NCBI RefSeq assembly: GCF_003991355.1
Contig: NZ_RCSU01000001.1
Location: 742,286-806,285 of the forward strand
Source: Pseudoflavitalea rhizosphaerae
GTDB taxonomy: Bacteria; Bacteroidota; Bacteroidia; Chitinophagales; Chitinophagaceae
DNA length: 64,000 bases
Direction: 5' to 3'
Shown: one piece after another, positions 9,806 through 19,222 of the stretch
Position numbering within the stretch: position 1 is the first letter of the stretch
How the letters are laid out: each line of letters starts with the position of its first letter
Translations under genes and position numbers: made by a program
The notes under the pieces: model-generated
What the model was told of the DNA's origin: nothing
Databases searched by the model: none
What the model saw: the letters and a program-made list of their open reading frames with translations, nothing else

Positions 9806-11530
9806 TTAATAGTTCGGATTTTGTCTGAATTGTTCTTTATTGGTTGACAGATCTATTTCGGATTGCGGGACCGGGAACAGGTAATGCGTGTCAGGATCGA
9901 AGCTGGTGGCCGTGTTCACGATATTCGCATCATTGGCCGGACGGGTCAGTTCCAGGAAATGTTCAAATTTGCCTGTTCTTGCCAGGTCAAACCAGCGCTG
10001 GAATTCAAAACACAATTCACGCGCACGCTCCTTCAGGATCTCATCGATATCGATATCGGCAGCAGTATAATCATTGAATCCGGGCGTTTCCGCTTCTGTT
10101 ACAGGCGATCCGTCGGGTTTAAGTCCCCTCGCGCGCTGACGCACACGGTTGATGGCTTCCAGGCCTTCCGCGGAGATGGTCCCTGTTTCCTTATAATCCG
10201 CTTCGGCAAACATCAGCAGCACATCTGCATAGCGCAGCACGATCACGTTATTTGGACAATTGGAGTAGAGGTATTGCGAATTAGTTCTCCAACTGGCGCC
10301 CCACCTGTATTTGGTTACACCACACCTGCCGAGTATGGTTTGATTGTATTTATCAGGATTGTATTGTGTGCCCCAGATGAACGTGAGTCCGGAAGGCGCA
10401 TTGTTCACAATATTAACCAGCGAATCGGAAAGGTTCCAGACCCTGCGTTGATCATAGTCCACCGCTTTTGGGCCGCTCTTGTAGTACTTGTAAAACTTCG
10501 GTACATACACCAGGTTACACTGGCCGATCATGGAATTGGTATAGTAAGCGGGATTGCCATTGATCTGTCCCCCAGCCGCGATCATTCCATATTCCTTCGT
10601 CCATTGCGTACCGTAAGGAACAGTGGCGGCGAACTGCAATTCAAACAGGGATTCTGCATTCACATTCTTGTTCTCGATGGTGAACACATCTCCATATACA
10701 GGCAGGAGCGATGCGCCGCTATTGTCTTTCACATCCCTCAACACTTCCTTCGCCTTCCTGTAGAGTTCGGATACATCAGTAGGAATATCTTTATATCCCT
10801 CCACTTTACCGGTGGTTTTGGTGAGGGCCGTTTCCTTGGCGGAAGCCATAGTGAGATACACTTTGCCGAGCAATGCTTTGGCGGCCCAGTGATTGGCGTG
10901 TCCATTATTCGTTTTTTCTTTTGGCAATATGCCATCGGAGGAAGCGTATACGAGATCGTTCACGATGAATTCATATACATCTTTCACGGGTCTGCGCGGC
11001 AGGCTGTAATCGAAACCTCCGGTGATGGGTTGATCGATGATGGGCAGCTCACCGAAAGCCTGCACCAGTCTGAAGTAAACGAATGCGCGGACGAAACGGG
11101 CTTCGCCAATGATCATATTCCTGTCCGCCTCGGTAATGGATTGCACTTTTGCAGCCGCGTCTATGATGGTATTGGTTCTCGCCGCAATCTCGTAATGCCT
11201 TAACCAGTATTCATAGATAGCGCCTTCACGCGGCGAGAAAGAATGCCTGTCGAAGTTGAAACGAACGCCTGACGAGCCTTTGAACATCGCTTCATCTGTG
11301 CCCAACTGGGTCATGAACAGCGGCGTGTTGGTGTATACGCCGAAGAGATCTTTGGCGGAAGAATAGATCCCCACCACGCCGGCATCGAGCGTTGTTTTGT
11401 CCACGAAAAAATTATCAGCCGTATATTCTGTCCTGGGCTTTTCTTCCAGGAATTTATTACATGAACTTGTGCAGGCAAGCATCGCTGCGCTCAAAATACC
11501 CCAGAGTAGAAAAGATGTTCCTGTTTGCAT
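9806..11530 (-). CDS. SusD/RagB-family outer-membrane lipoprotein (locus 1)
   Basis: This 574-residue surface lipoprotein has a signal peptide with two possible lipid-anchor cysteines, Cys20 (MLAC) and Cys24 (TSSC), followed by [12 protein letters not shown], the usual SusD opening. The TPR-like helical region ([23 protein letters not shown]) and the C-terminal block with [22 protein letters not shown] are standard for PF14322/PF07980 proteins, which cap the SusC channel and bind its ligand. It follows susC by 19 bp. The family as a whole binds many glycans and peptides, so the sequence alone does not name the ligand. The downstream enzymes suggest a carbohydrate or aromatic glycoside. Confidence 0.93.
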   Translation of the reverse strand: MQTGTSFLLWGILSAAMLACTSSCNKFLEEKPRTEYTADNFFVDKTTLDAGVVGIYSSAKDLFGVYTNTPLFMTQLGTDEAMFKGSSGVRFNFDRHSFSPREGAIYEYWLRHYEIAARTNTIIDAAAKVQSITEADRNMIIGEARFVRAFVYFRLVQAFGELPIIDQPITGGFDYSLPRRPVKDVYEFIVNDLVYASSDGILPKEKTNNGHANHWAAKALLGKVYLTMASAKETALTKTTGKVEGYKDIPTDVSELYRKAKEVLRDVKDNSGASLLPVYGDVFTIENKNVNAESLFELQFAATVPYGTQWTKEYGMIAAGGQINGNPAYYTNSMIGQCNLVYVPKFYKYYKSGPKAVDYDQRRVWNLSDSLVNIVNNAPSGLTFIWGTQYNPDKYNQTILGRCGVTKYRWGASWRTNSQYLYSNCPNNVIVLRYADVLLMFAEADYKETGTISAEGLEAINRVRQRARGLKPDGSPVTEAETPGFNDYTAADIDIDEILKERARELCFEFQRWFDLARTGKFEHFLELTRPANDANIVNTATSFDPDTHYLFPVPQSEIDLSTNKEQFRQNPNY

Positions 11531-11549
11531 ATTGAGGGGATTATGATGT

Positions 11550-14500
11550 TTAGAATTGTACTTTTAAACCGAATGAATAAACCCTGGACCGCGGATAGGA
11601 AGCATAATCGAGTGAAGGCATCAGGTCTCCGAAACCTCCCTGTCTCGTATTCACTTCAGGGTCGTAGCCCGAGTAATCGGTGAGTACCCAAAGGTTCTTA
11701 CCGCTGGCGAAAAGGCTCAATCCCTGCACGCCATATTTCTTCGTGATCTTAACCGGGAAGGAGTAAGCGATGGTTATATCGCTCAACCTGATATAGGAAC
11801 CATCTTCCACCCAAACATCCATCATGAGCAATTCTTCCGGGCTGCCGGGCATCCTGTAGGTATTGCCCGGATTGCCTTCGCGCTCCAGCTTCCCGGTATT
11901 CATATCGTAGAGGGAAGGGCTCCAACCGCCGGCCGCAGCTTTGGTCATATTGTTACTGCTGCGTCCTGCTTCCAGGGCAACGCGGTTGGCGTTGAATATC
12001 CTGTTACCATAACTGTACTGCACAACCGCATTCAATGAAAAACCGCGCCAGGCAAAAGTATTGGTAATGCCTCCCGTAAATTCGGGTTGCCCCTGTCCTA
12101 CCACAACGCGGTCAGATGAGTTGATGACGCCATCATTGTTCTGATCGATGAAACGGCGTGTGCCGGGGCGGATAGCGCTGATGGCCTGGCCATTGATCAT
12201 GGTGAGACCTGAAGCCCGGATCTCTTCATAAGATTGAAAAATGCCGTTGGTCTGGTAGCCATACCATTGCCCGATCGTTTGCCCGTTGCGGATGATGGCC
12301 GCTGCGCCGATACCTGCTACCACGCCGGGATCGAGACTGAGATCAGGTCCTACTTCAATGGCTTTGGAACGATTGAGACCAATATTGGCATCGATGCTCC
12401 AACTGAAGTGGTTCTTCTTCATCAGGCTGGTGCCGATGGTGAGCTCGATGCCCGAGTTGCGGATGGAACCGAGATTGGTCCAGGTTTTTCTATAGCCGCT
12501 GTAAGCAGGCGTTACTACCTGGATCAGCAGATCATCTGTACGTTTTGTATACCAGTCAACAGTAAGCGAAACCTTATCGTTGAAGAGCGTCATGTCCATA
12601 CCTGCATCCAGTTGCGTGGTGGTTTCCCATTTAAGCGAAGAGTTCTCAGGTCTTTCCACCACTACTCCAAAATTGGGTGTAACGCCATCCATGGGTGATA
12701 AGTAAGTGGTGATGGTACTGAGCGTGAGATAAGGAGGGATGGCGGTATTACCGCTCTGACCCAGGCTGGTGCGGAGTTTCATGCTGCTGATGAATTTCAG
12801 GTTACGCATGAAAGGTTCTTCGGATACTCTCCATGCCAGCGCAGCTGAAGGGAAATACCCCCATTTATTGTGCTTACTGAAGCGGGATGATCCGTCTGCA
12901 CGCATGGTGATGGTTGCAAGATATTTTTCCTGCAGAGAATATTCGAGCCTGCCGAGGAACGATACCATCCTCCATTGTGTTTCCGTATAGGTTGGAATGA
13001 TGGGCACAGTTCCATTTCCCAAACCGTAGGGCCCGAGCAGTTCGATATCGTAACCCTGGTTTTCGGCAGTGAGCAGGTTATTCCTGTATTGTTCAACAAT
13101 GGCGCCGCCCATTGCATTGAAGCGATGTGCATCACCGATCCTTCCTTTATAATAGAGCAGGTTCTCGTTCATCATCTTGGTGATGGCGCCGCGTGAAAGC
13201 ACTGCACGTCCTTTGTATTTTGAACCAGCCCGTGTATAGCTGGGATAGTAGGCGTCCGTATTGGTATTGATATTGGAGTAAGTGCCTGTGGTCCTGAATT
13301 TGAAATTATTGTTGATGGTCCAGTCAATTGCCATTCTCGCCAGCCATTCGTTGCTATAACGGTTATTGGTCACTTTCTGCGCCAGTGAATAAGGATTACT
13401 GGTGATATAGCCTTCGATCCCTTCATTGTCATCCACATCTGTAAAAGTGAGCGGCTTCACGGGAGGTTGCTGCAACATGCTTGTGACCACCGCATTTGAG
13501 GTGATACCTCCATTGTAGGAGCCGGTGATAAAACCATTGGTTTCCGTGCGGGTGCCGAGGATATTACCGGTGAGCTGAACTGCTTTGGAAAGTCTTTGCT
13601 GGATATTGAAACGCGCATTGTAACGCTGGTATCCGCTGTATACCACTAATCCATCCTGGTTGAGATAACCACCCATGAGGGAGAATTTAGTACTGGCATT
13701 ACCGCCGGAAACATTGAAACGGTATTCCTGAATTTTACTTTTCTGGAACATGGCGCGTTGCCAGTCTGTATTGACGGAATCAGGATGATTGAAATTTTGC
13801 CAGTCGCGATAAGCATTGTCTTCAGACACGCCCCAGAAGCTGGCGGGTTCACCCAGGGGCCTGTCGCGGTAATAAGTGATTCCAGCTTGTGTGGAAGCGG
13901 GTTTGTTGGGATCATTGGGATCGGGGGGCGACCATACATAACCTGAGGCAAGATAACGGGCATGTGCATACTCAGATGCGTCCATGAGATTGTACAGGTG
14001 ACCGGCGCGCTGGAAACCGATATTGCTGTACAGCTCTACTCTCGTTTTACCGGTTTTGCCTGTTTTGGTGGTGATCAATATTACGCCATTGGCGCCGCGC
14101 GCTCCGTAGATGGCAGTGCCGGATGCGTCTTTGAGGATCTCGATCGATTCAATGTCGCCCGGATTAATAGTATTGGCATCATCCTGCAATACGCCATCGA
14201 TCACGAAGAGCGGCGTACTGCCTGCGCTGATGGAGCTGGCGCCGCGGATGCGGATCGTATTCTCGGAGCCGGGTGTGCCATCGTTCTGAATGATCTGCAC
14301 TCCGGAAGCTTTACCTTTCATAGCATCTGCCAGTGATAATAATGTACGGTCAGACAATGCTTCTTTGGATACGGAGGAGATGGAAGCCGTTACATCTTTT
14401 TTACGGGTAGTGCCATATCCGATCACCACCACATCGGTCAGATGATCGTCCTTTGATTTCAGGCTTATATTGATCACCTGTTTTTTCCCTACCAGGATCT

Positions 14501-15041
14501 CTTCTGCCAGGGAATTTACATGGGTGAAAACGAGCACTGATTTCTCATTCGGTACTGTAATGGAGTATTTTCCCAGGGCATCGGTCATCACACCACTGGA
14601 TGCGCCTTTTAGTTTTACGGTGACATTTGAAACCGGACTTGCTTTTTCATCTGTGACCAGACCCTGTACTTTGATGCCCGATACCGCTTCAACAGTGGGC
14701 GCCTGCGCAGCAGGCTCCTCCGCCTTTTTCCGCAGCACGATAAACTTGTTGTTGAAATTCCAGCCAATGGGCTTGTTGCTGAAGATCTGCTGCAGCGCAG
14801 CAGAAAGCGGCGTGGACTGGAAATCCACGCTGATCCTTTCTTTATCATTCAGCAATCGATTGGAGTAAAAAACGATCAGACCGGTCTGTTGCCGTATCGT
14901 TTCAAAAATATCTTCATAGCTGATGCTGGCAGCCGTGAGTGTGATCTTTTTGTTGTCCTGCGCAAATAGGCAGCTGTTGGTGACGATCAAAACGATCCCG
15001 AGCAGGCAGGATCGCTTCAGAACCAGGGCAATTTTCATCAT
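11550..15041 (-). CDS. SusC/RagA TonB-dependent receptor with STN signalling domain (locus 1)
   Basis: The 1163-residue receptor has a signal peptide (to FAQ, residue 28), an STN domain at about 38-105 (DIFETIRQQTGLIVFYSNR), a carboxypeptidase-regulatory-like domain at 123-195, and a plug starting near 205 (VVVIGYGTTRKKDVTAS). The plug carries the SusC hallmark ILKDASGTAIYGARGANGV; a 22-strand barrel then runs to the C-terminal VYSFGLKVQF. STN domains in this family signal ligand binding to a FecR anti-sigma protein, and the matching fecR/sigma pair lies just upstream. A 206-bp gap containing a four-hairpin element separates it from fecR. Two ATG codons sit in tandem at 15041 and 15038; either may be used. 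Uptake of the locus 1 ligand across the outer membrane is the expected role. Confidence 0.95.
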   Translation of the reverse strand: MMKIALVLKRSCLLGIVLIVTNSCLFAQDNKKITLTAASISYEDIFETIRQQTGLIVFYSNRLLNDKERISVDFQSTPLSAALQQIFSNKPIGWNFNNKFIVLRKKAEEPAAQAPTVEAVSGIKVQGLVTDEKASPVSNVTVKLKGASSGVMTDALGKYSITVPNEKSVLVFTHVNSLAEEILVGKKQVINISLKSKDDHLTDVVVIGYGTTRKKDVTASISSVSKEALSDRTLLSLADAMKGKASGVQIIQNDGTPGSENTIRIRGASSISAGSTPLFVIDGVLQDDANTINPGDIESIEILKDASGTAIYGARGANGVILITTKTGKTGKTRVELYSNIGFQRAGHLYNLMDASEYAHARYLASGYVWSPPDPNDPNKPASTQAGITYYRDRPLGEPASFWGVSEDNAYRDWQNFNHPDSVNTDWQRAMFQKSKIQEYRFNVSGGNASTKFSLMGGYLNQDGLVVYSGYQRYNARFNIQQRLSKAVQLTGNILGTRTETNGFITGSYNGGITSNAVVTSMLQQPPVKPLTFTDVDDNEGIEGYITSNPYSLAQKVTNNRYSNEWLARMAIDWTINNNFKFRTTGTYSNINTNTDAYYPSYTRAGSKYKGRAVLSRGAITKMMNENLLYYKGRIGDAHRFNAMGGAIVEQYRNNLLTAENQGYDIELLGPYGLGNGTVPIIPTYTETQWRMVSFLGRLEYSLQEKYLATITMRADGSSRFSKHNKWGYFPSAALAWRVSEEPFMRNLKFISSMKLRTSLGQSGNTAIPPYLTLSTITTYLSPMDGVTPNFGVVVERPENSSLKWETTTQLDAGMDMTLFNDKVSLTVDWYTKRTDDLLIQVVTPAYSGYRKTWTNLGSIRNSGIELTIGTSLMKKNHFSWSIDANIGLNRSKAIEVGPDLSLDPGVVAGIGAAAIIRNGQTIGQWYGYQTNGIFQSYEEIRASGLTMINGQAISAIRPGTRRFIDQNNDGVINSSDRVVVGQGQPEFTGGITNTFAWRGFSLNAVVQYSYGNRIFNANRVALEAGRSSNNMTKAAAGGWSPSLYDMNTGKLEREGNPGNTYRMPGSPEELLMMDVWVEDGSYIRLSDITIAYSFPVKITKKYGVQGLSLFASGKNLWVLTDYSGYDPEVNTRQGGFGDLMPSLDYASYPRSRVYSFGLKVQF

Positions 15042-15124
15042 GGCGCAATTAGTGGGTATTTGTTCTTTGACCCCCTTTTTGAAAAAACGGGTGAACGGGC
15101 AGAAAAAAATTACTCAGCATATGC

Positions 15125-15232
15125 CCACTCGCTCGCCACTGGCGAGTGAGGTTTATTTAATCGCCTCCGGCGACGCAGTGCTCGCCGGGAGGCGAGCAAA
15201 TACAAGTCACTCGCCGGGAGGCGAGCGACTGG
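15125..15232. repeat. Four-hairpin palindromic element, copy A
   Basis: This 108-bp intergenic element contains four hairpins built on a CTCGCC/GGCGAG core: 15132-15146, 15161-15173, 15180-15197 and 15210-15225. The outer arms (CCACTCGCTCGCC at the left, GGCGAGCGACTGG at the right) are imperfect inverted repeats. It has the same length and plan as copy B at 36201-36308, although the loops differ (ACT, TCC, GGGA, GGGA). It lies between fecR and susC of locus 1, where the RNA hairpins could lower or separate expression of the two halves. Confidence 0.85.
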
Positions 15233-15247
15233 TGGCCCGCTGCAATT

Positions 15248-16429
15248 TTATTTGATGATGTGTAACTGGTTTTGGCGGATCTCTGTTTGAATGCCGGCCG
15301 CAGTTTGTAAACTCGTTAGAAAATCCGTGAGCGGCTGGTTCTTCTCGATAGCCCCTGTTACAGGTAATTTCGCCAGGGAAGGATCGCTGTATACGAGCGT
15401 AAGTCCGAACCAGCGCTGTAATACTTCGCCGATCTCAGACAAAGGCGTATCATGAAAATAATATACACCTTTCATCCATGCCAGCGTATTGGCGGATTTG
15501 AATTGACGCACCTGAGTGCGCTCCGCAGCATCGATCACGGCTTCCAGTCCGGGCTTCAGCGTGGTTTCAGTTTGCTGGCCCTGCATTTTGGTCTTTACGG
15601 CGCCTTCCACCAGGGATACGATCGCTTTCCCGGAATGATAGGCATGCACATTGAAGGAAGTGCCGAGTACGCGTATGTCTGCAGCATCACTGTGCACAAT
15701 GAAAGGCTGTGCTGCATTTTTTGCAATCCTGAAAAACGCTTCCCCTTTTACAAAAACTTCCCGTACACTATCTGCAAAGTGAAGCGGAAATTTCAAGCTG
15801 GATGCTGCATTGAGCCATACTTCCGAACCATCGGCCAACACGATCCGGTAATCCAGTTTGGGAGGAACTGAAACGGTTGTCCATTCCTGTTTTCCTGTTT
15901 TGGCTGCCTGTAGCTGTAATCCATCTCCTGAAGTATTGAGTGCAGCACTGCCGAGGTTGATTACGCGACCGGCACTGTCGGATAAATTGATTTGTCTTCC
16001 ATCTTCCAAATAAAGTCCCACTGCATACTGCAGGCTATCTGGTGTAGCAGCAGGCAGTACAGGCTGGTTGGCCAGGGGTGATATACCCGCGTCCTCTTTT
16101 CTCAATCCAATATATAAACCTGAAGAGACAAGTACAATGGCCGCGGCCGCCACTGTGAGTCTTTTATAGAAACGGATCTTCCGGATATTTGCCGGAGGGC
16201 CATCCAGTATTTTTCCAGACACAGCCTGCCAGGAACTGTTGGCATCGAGCTTGTTCATGAAGTCTTCCCCCTCCCTGCTTTTCATGACCTTCTTCATGGC
16301 TTCCCACCTGGCTTTCACGGCCGGGTTACGCTCCATCTCTTCATTGATACTTTGCTCATCTTCTTCACTGATGGTTCCCGCCATCTTTTCCACGAGAAGG
16401 CGTCTGATATGTTCCTGGGATAATTTCAT
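15248..16429 (-). CDS. FecR-family anti-sigma factor (locus 1)
   Basis: This 393-residue protein has a cytoplasmic N-terminal region (residues 1-90), one membrane span (about 91-109, LTVAAAAIVLVSSGLYIGL), and a periplasmic FecR domain with the landmarks LADGSEVWLNAASSLKFP, VREVFVKGEAFF and VLGTSFNVHAY. A C-terminal DUF4974 domain follows (LSEIGEVLQRWFGLTLVYSD). By analogy with FecR it holds the adjacent ECF sigma factor until the STN domain of SusC signals substrate binding. It starts 87 bp after the sigma gene, with 206 bp and a palindromic element before susC. Its N-terminal zinc-finger-like motif is absent, as is usual for Bacteroidota members. Confidence 0.93.
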   Translation of the reverse strand: MKLSQEHIRRLLVEKMAGTISEEDEQSINEEMERNPAVKARWEAMKKVMKSREGEDFMNKLDANSSWQAVSGKILDGPPANIRKIRFYKRLTVAAAAIVLVSSGLYIGLRKEDAGISPLANQPVLPAATPDSLQYAVGLYLEDGRQINLSDSAGRVINLGSAALNTSGDGLQLQAAKTGKQEWTTVSVPPKLDYRIVLADGSEVWLNAASSLKFPLHFADSVREVFVKGEAFFRIAKNAAQPFIVHSDAADIRVLGTSFNVHAYHSGKAIVSLVEGAVKTKMQGQQTETTLKPGLEAVIDAAERTQVRQFKSANTLAWMKGVYYFHDTPLSEIGEVLQRWFGLTLVYSDPSLAKLPVTGAIEKNQPLTDFLTSLQTAAGIQTEIRQNQLHIIK

Positions 16430-16516
16430 CCTTTACTGGTAATTGATTTTTATGGTTTGTTTCCGCGGTGCATCATTATAAGACCCGCTTTTTATTCAAC
16501 CGGGTGAAGTGGAGGG

Positions 16517-17053
16517 TCAGGAAAAGCGGCTGCGCAGGGATCTTACAGCCAGTTTAAGATGGGTTTTGATGGAATTGATGGAGATACCCATATGATCGGC
16601 AGCTTCCTTGTATTTTTTATTCTCGATATATACAAGATGAAAAGCCTCTGAACGTTGTACAGGCAATTCACTCAGGAGGGAACGCATATTGATCTCCCTG
16701 TCTGCCTCCTCCCTTTCTACCATTACTGTTTCAGAAGATGCATTCACTACATATAGATATTTTCCAAAATGGCGGGAAACAGATTTTCTCTTCCGGAGCA
16801 CTTTCAGGCACCTGTTGTGTGTGGCGCGTTGCAGGTAGGCTTTCACAGATCCTTTGATACCCTGGAACAACTGTCGGTGCCAGAGTTCAACAAATAAGGT
16901 TTGTACCTGGTCTTCCGCCTCCATGGCGTCTTCCAGGATCAGGTATGCTTCGGCGCTGAGGAGCTTGTAATATTTTTTATACAGCAACTCGTAAGCCTGG
17001 ATCTCGCCAGCCTTTAACCTGTTTAGCAATATGATATCTTCCTGATTTTCCAT
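16517..17053 (-). CDS. ECF RNA polymerase sigma factor (locus 1)
   Basis: The 178-residue product has region 2 at about 20-60 (YELLYKKYYKLLSAEAYLI, then EAEDQVQTLFVELWHR) and region 4 near the end (YKEAADHMGISINSIKTHL), the helix-turn-helix that reads the -35 element. This is the size and layout of Bacteroidota FecI-like ECF factors. The ATG at 17053 gives MENQEDIILL and no other start fits. It opens locus 1, followed by fecR. A TACCTTTC box 21 bp upstream resembles the Bacteroidota -7 element. Its own target promoters are probably within the locus, most likely near susC. Confidence 0.93.
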   Translation of the reverse strand: MENQEDIILLNRLKAGEIQAYELLYKKYYKLLSAEAYLILEDAMEAEDQVQTLFVELWHRQLFQGIKGSVKAYLQRATHNRCLKVLRKRKSVSRHFGKYLYVVNASSETVMVEREEADREINMRSLLSELPVQRSEAFHLVYIENKKYKEAADHMGISINSIKTHLKLAVRSLRSRFS

Positions 17054-17073
17054 GATGGCTCGTTAGCAGGAAG

Positions 17074-17081
17074 GAAAGGTA
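17074..17081 (-). promoter_or_regulatory. Possible -7 element for locus 1 sigma gene
   Basis: On the minus strand this reads TACCTTTC, one base from the Bacteroidota -7 consensus TAnnTTTG, and ends 21 bp before the ATG. Similar boxes sit 20-22 bp before the sigma genes of loci 2 and 3. No convincing -33 TTTG was found. Confidence 0.3.
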
Positions 17082-17134
17082 GGTATTTTTTGCTAAATCG
17101 ATATAGCTTGGGGATAATTAATGGTTTTGTACTG

Positions 17135-17163
17135 AAAAGGCTGCCCCTGAAGGACAGCCTTTC
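17135..17163 (-). terminator. Hairpin terminator after locus 2
   Basis: An 8-bp stem (AAAGGCTG at 17136-17143 with CAGCCTTT at 17155-17162) lies just beyond the S41 protease stop. Read on the minus strand it ends in a short T run. It separates locus 2 from the sigma gene of locus 1. Confidence 0.6.
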
Positions 17164-17164
17164 G

Positions 17165-19216
17165 TTATTTGCACATGGCTGCTGCAAGCGCTACAGCCTG
17201 CTCGATGTAAATGTCCTGCCGGACATTACTGAGCCAGGTTTCGTTCCTGACGGGATACAGCAGGTCCACCTGCATCGTCTTCGTTGGGGGAAGCTTTATA
17301 ATTCTGTTATTCGATGATGTTAAAGCAGCTTTATCTTTAAGCCACTGCCTGTACAGGTCCATTTTCAGGGGAATATCCAGCGTAGCCTGCGCGCACAGTA
17401 TTTCTGAATTCCTTTTTATCATGGAAAAAACAGTATCTGACTTCAACCTGTTCAAGGCAAAATTGCGGAGAGCATCAATGTCCATCCCTCCTTCCCAGGT
17501 TCCAAAAGCCGCAGGCGCTACCATATCCCAGGAAAGAGCCGAGGCCTGGTCTTTCTCCCTTGACCTTACACATTCATTCAGGTCAGGCAAAATGATATCG
17601 GGTACCACGCCTTTCAATTGAGTACTTGCTCCATTCACGCGGTAGAACTGGGAGAAGGTGAGATTAAGTGTACCCATATTACCATCTCCCAATGGAACGC
17701 CTCTTTGCACGGTCCCTTTTCCATGAGTGGAAGCACTGCCGATAATAATACCGCGTTTATAATCCTGGATAGCCGATGCAAATATTTCGGATGCAGATGC
17801 GCTGAATTCATCCACCAACACAGCGAGCGGGCCATCATAGATCTGCTGAACTATAGGGTTGCTGCCAAAAGGAAGCATCACATCCACGCTGCTGCGTGCA
17901 ACCGGAGCTGCATTGCGTTCCCGCACCTGCACTACCGGCCCTCCTTTGATGAACAATGAAACCATGCGCACCACCTCCTGCAAAGAGCCACCGCCATTTC
18001 TCCGGAGATCGAAGAGGATCGCATCCGCCTGCTTCTCTTTGAGCAATTGAATAGCATTCGCCACATCAGTTGCTACCTGTGGGCCGAAGGGATCTGCATC
18101 CTGGTAAAAAACAGGAAATGTGATATAACCGATCTTTTTATTTTGCTTACGTACTATCAGCACCTTCACTGCATTTTCCTGCTGATCGATCTCATTTCGC
18201 TGGAGCAGCACCGTTACCAACTTCCCTCCGGGCTTTTTTATTTCCAGCCGCAACGATGACCCTTTTTCTCCACGCACCATATTGGCAATCTCGCCTGAGG
18301 ACAATCCGGCAAGCCAGGTCAAATCTCCATTTGTTCCCTCTCCCAACCTGACGATCACATCGTTCAATTCAATACCATGGAGAGCGGCCGAACCGGTGCT
18401 TTCCAGCCTGGCCACCTTCGCTCCCTCCTCATCGGTTGTAAGGGCAGCTCCGATACCGGCAACTTTATTACTCATCCTGTCGCGGAACTTTTTTGCTTCA
18501 GTAGCAGAAAGGTAACTGGTATGCGGGTCCATCAGGTGTGTGAAGCAATTCAGGTAAAGTGAAAAAAGTTTTTCATAGCTGGCGCCCTCGATTTTATGGA
18601 GCATCCATTTATCCAGCCTGGTTGCCACTTTCTTCCGTGCCTTCTCTTCCAATTCAGTTTCGTTTTTTGAAAGGGAGTCCTGCTCCTGCAACGCAACTAA
18701 TTCCTGTAATACGAGATACTTCACATATTTCCGGCGCGATTGCGCGAGTTCATCACTGTCTCCCGCAAAGCCGGGCAATCCACTGGCGTCATAACGTATC
18801 GTTTCATTTTCATCAAACCGGAAAGGCTTTTGCAGCAGCCGGCTATAGGCAGTGCTGGTTTCGTTCATACGTAAACGGTAGCGATTGATGACTGCCGGCA
18901 GGAAATTCAATGGCGCTTCGCCCCGGAGTTCATCATCCAGTACTGTTTTATATTTTTTCAGCGCGGACAGATCGGATTGCAGAAAGAATTGCTTCAACGG
19001 ATCGAGCGTTTCCAGGAAGGTTCGCCACCATTTTTCAGACAGCTCATCATTGAACGCAGCAGGATCATAATGATACTGTTGAATGGATGAGGCTACAGCG
19101 GAAAGTACCTGCCGGTACTCCCCGTTTTCATCCGCCTTTTTCTGGGAAGCGGCTATCAAAGGGCATCCCAGTATGCACCATCCAATCAAAGCCTTGGTTT
19201 TGGTAAGTAGCCACAT
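17165..19216 (-). CDS. S41 C-terminal-processing (tail-specific) protease
   Basis: This 683-residue periplasmic or envelope serine protease has a signal-peptide-like N-terminus (to about residue 24), a helical N-terminal domain with the family run LDPLKQFF (71-78) and LMDPHTSYLS (228-236), a PDZ domain (about 250-345, with LNDVIVRLGEG), and the S41 catalytic domain. The Ser/Lys dyad is Ser474 in SASASEIF and Lys500 in THGKGTVQ; FDLRRNGGG (402-410) forms the oxyanion region. The domain order and size match Prc/Tsp proteases, which cut proteins from their C-terminus. It starts 6 bp after the thioredoxin gene and ends locus 2. Its place in a SusCD operon suggests digestion of imported peptides and not general quality control, but both are possible. 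Confidence 0.92.
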   Translation of the reverse strand: MWLLTKTKALIGWCILGCPLIAASQKKADENGEYRQVLSAVASSIQQYHYDPAAFNDELSEKWWRTFLETLDPLKQFFLQSDLSALKKYKTVLDDELRGEAPLNFLPAVINRYRLRMNETSTAYSRLLQKPFRFDENETIRYDASGLPGFAGDSDELAQSRRKYVKYLVLQELVALQEQDSLSKNETELEEKARKKVATRLDKWMLHKIEGASYEKLFSLYLNCFTHLMDPHTSYLSATEAKKFRDRMSNKVAGIGAALTTDEEGAKVARLESTGSAALHGIELNDVIVRLGEGTNGDLTWLAGLSSGEIANMVRGEKGSSLRLEIKKPGGKLVTVLLQRNEIDQQENAVKVLIVRKQNKKIGYITFPVFYQDADPFGPQVATDVANAIQLLKEKQADAILFDLRRNGGGSLQEVVRMVSLFIKGGPVVQVRERNAAPVARSSVDVMLPFGSNPIVQQIYDGPLAVLVDEFSASASEIFASAIQDYKRGIIIGSASTHGKGTVQRGVPLGDGNMGTLNLTFSQFYRVNGASTQLKGVVPDIILPDLNECVRSREKDQASALSWDMVAPAAFGTWEGGMDIDALRNFALNRLKSDTVFSMIKRNSEILCAQATLDIPLKMDLYRQWLKDKAALTSSNNRIIKLPPTKTMQVDLLYPVRNETWLSNVRQDIYIEQAVALAAAMCK

Positions 19217-19222
19217 GATCAG

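Noticed and set aside
9863..11203. Long open frame of 446 codons on the plus strand inside the susD gene
   Set aside because: It is antisense to a well-conserved SusD protein, has no recognisable domain, and its residue pattern is that of a complement frame.
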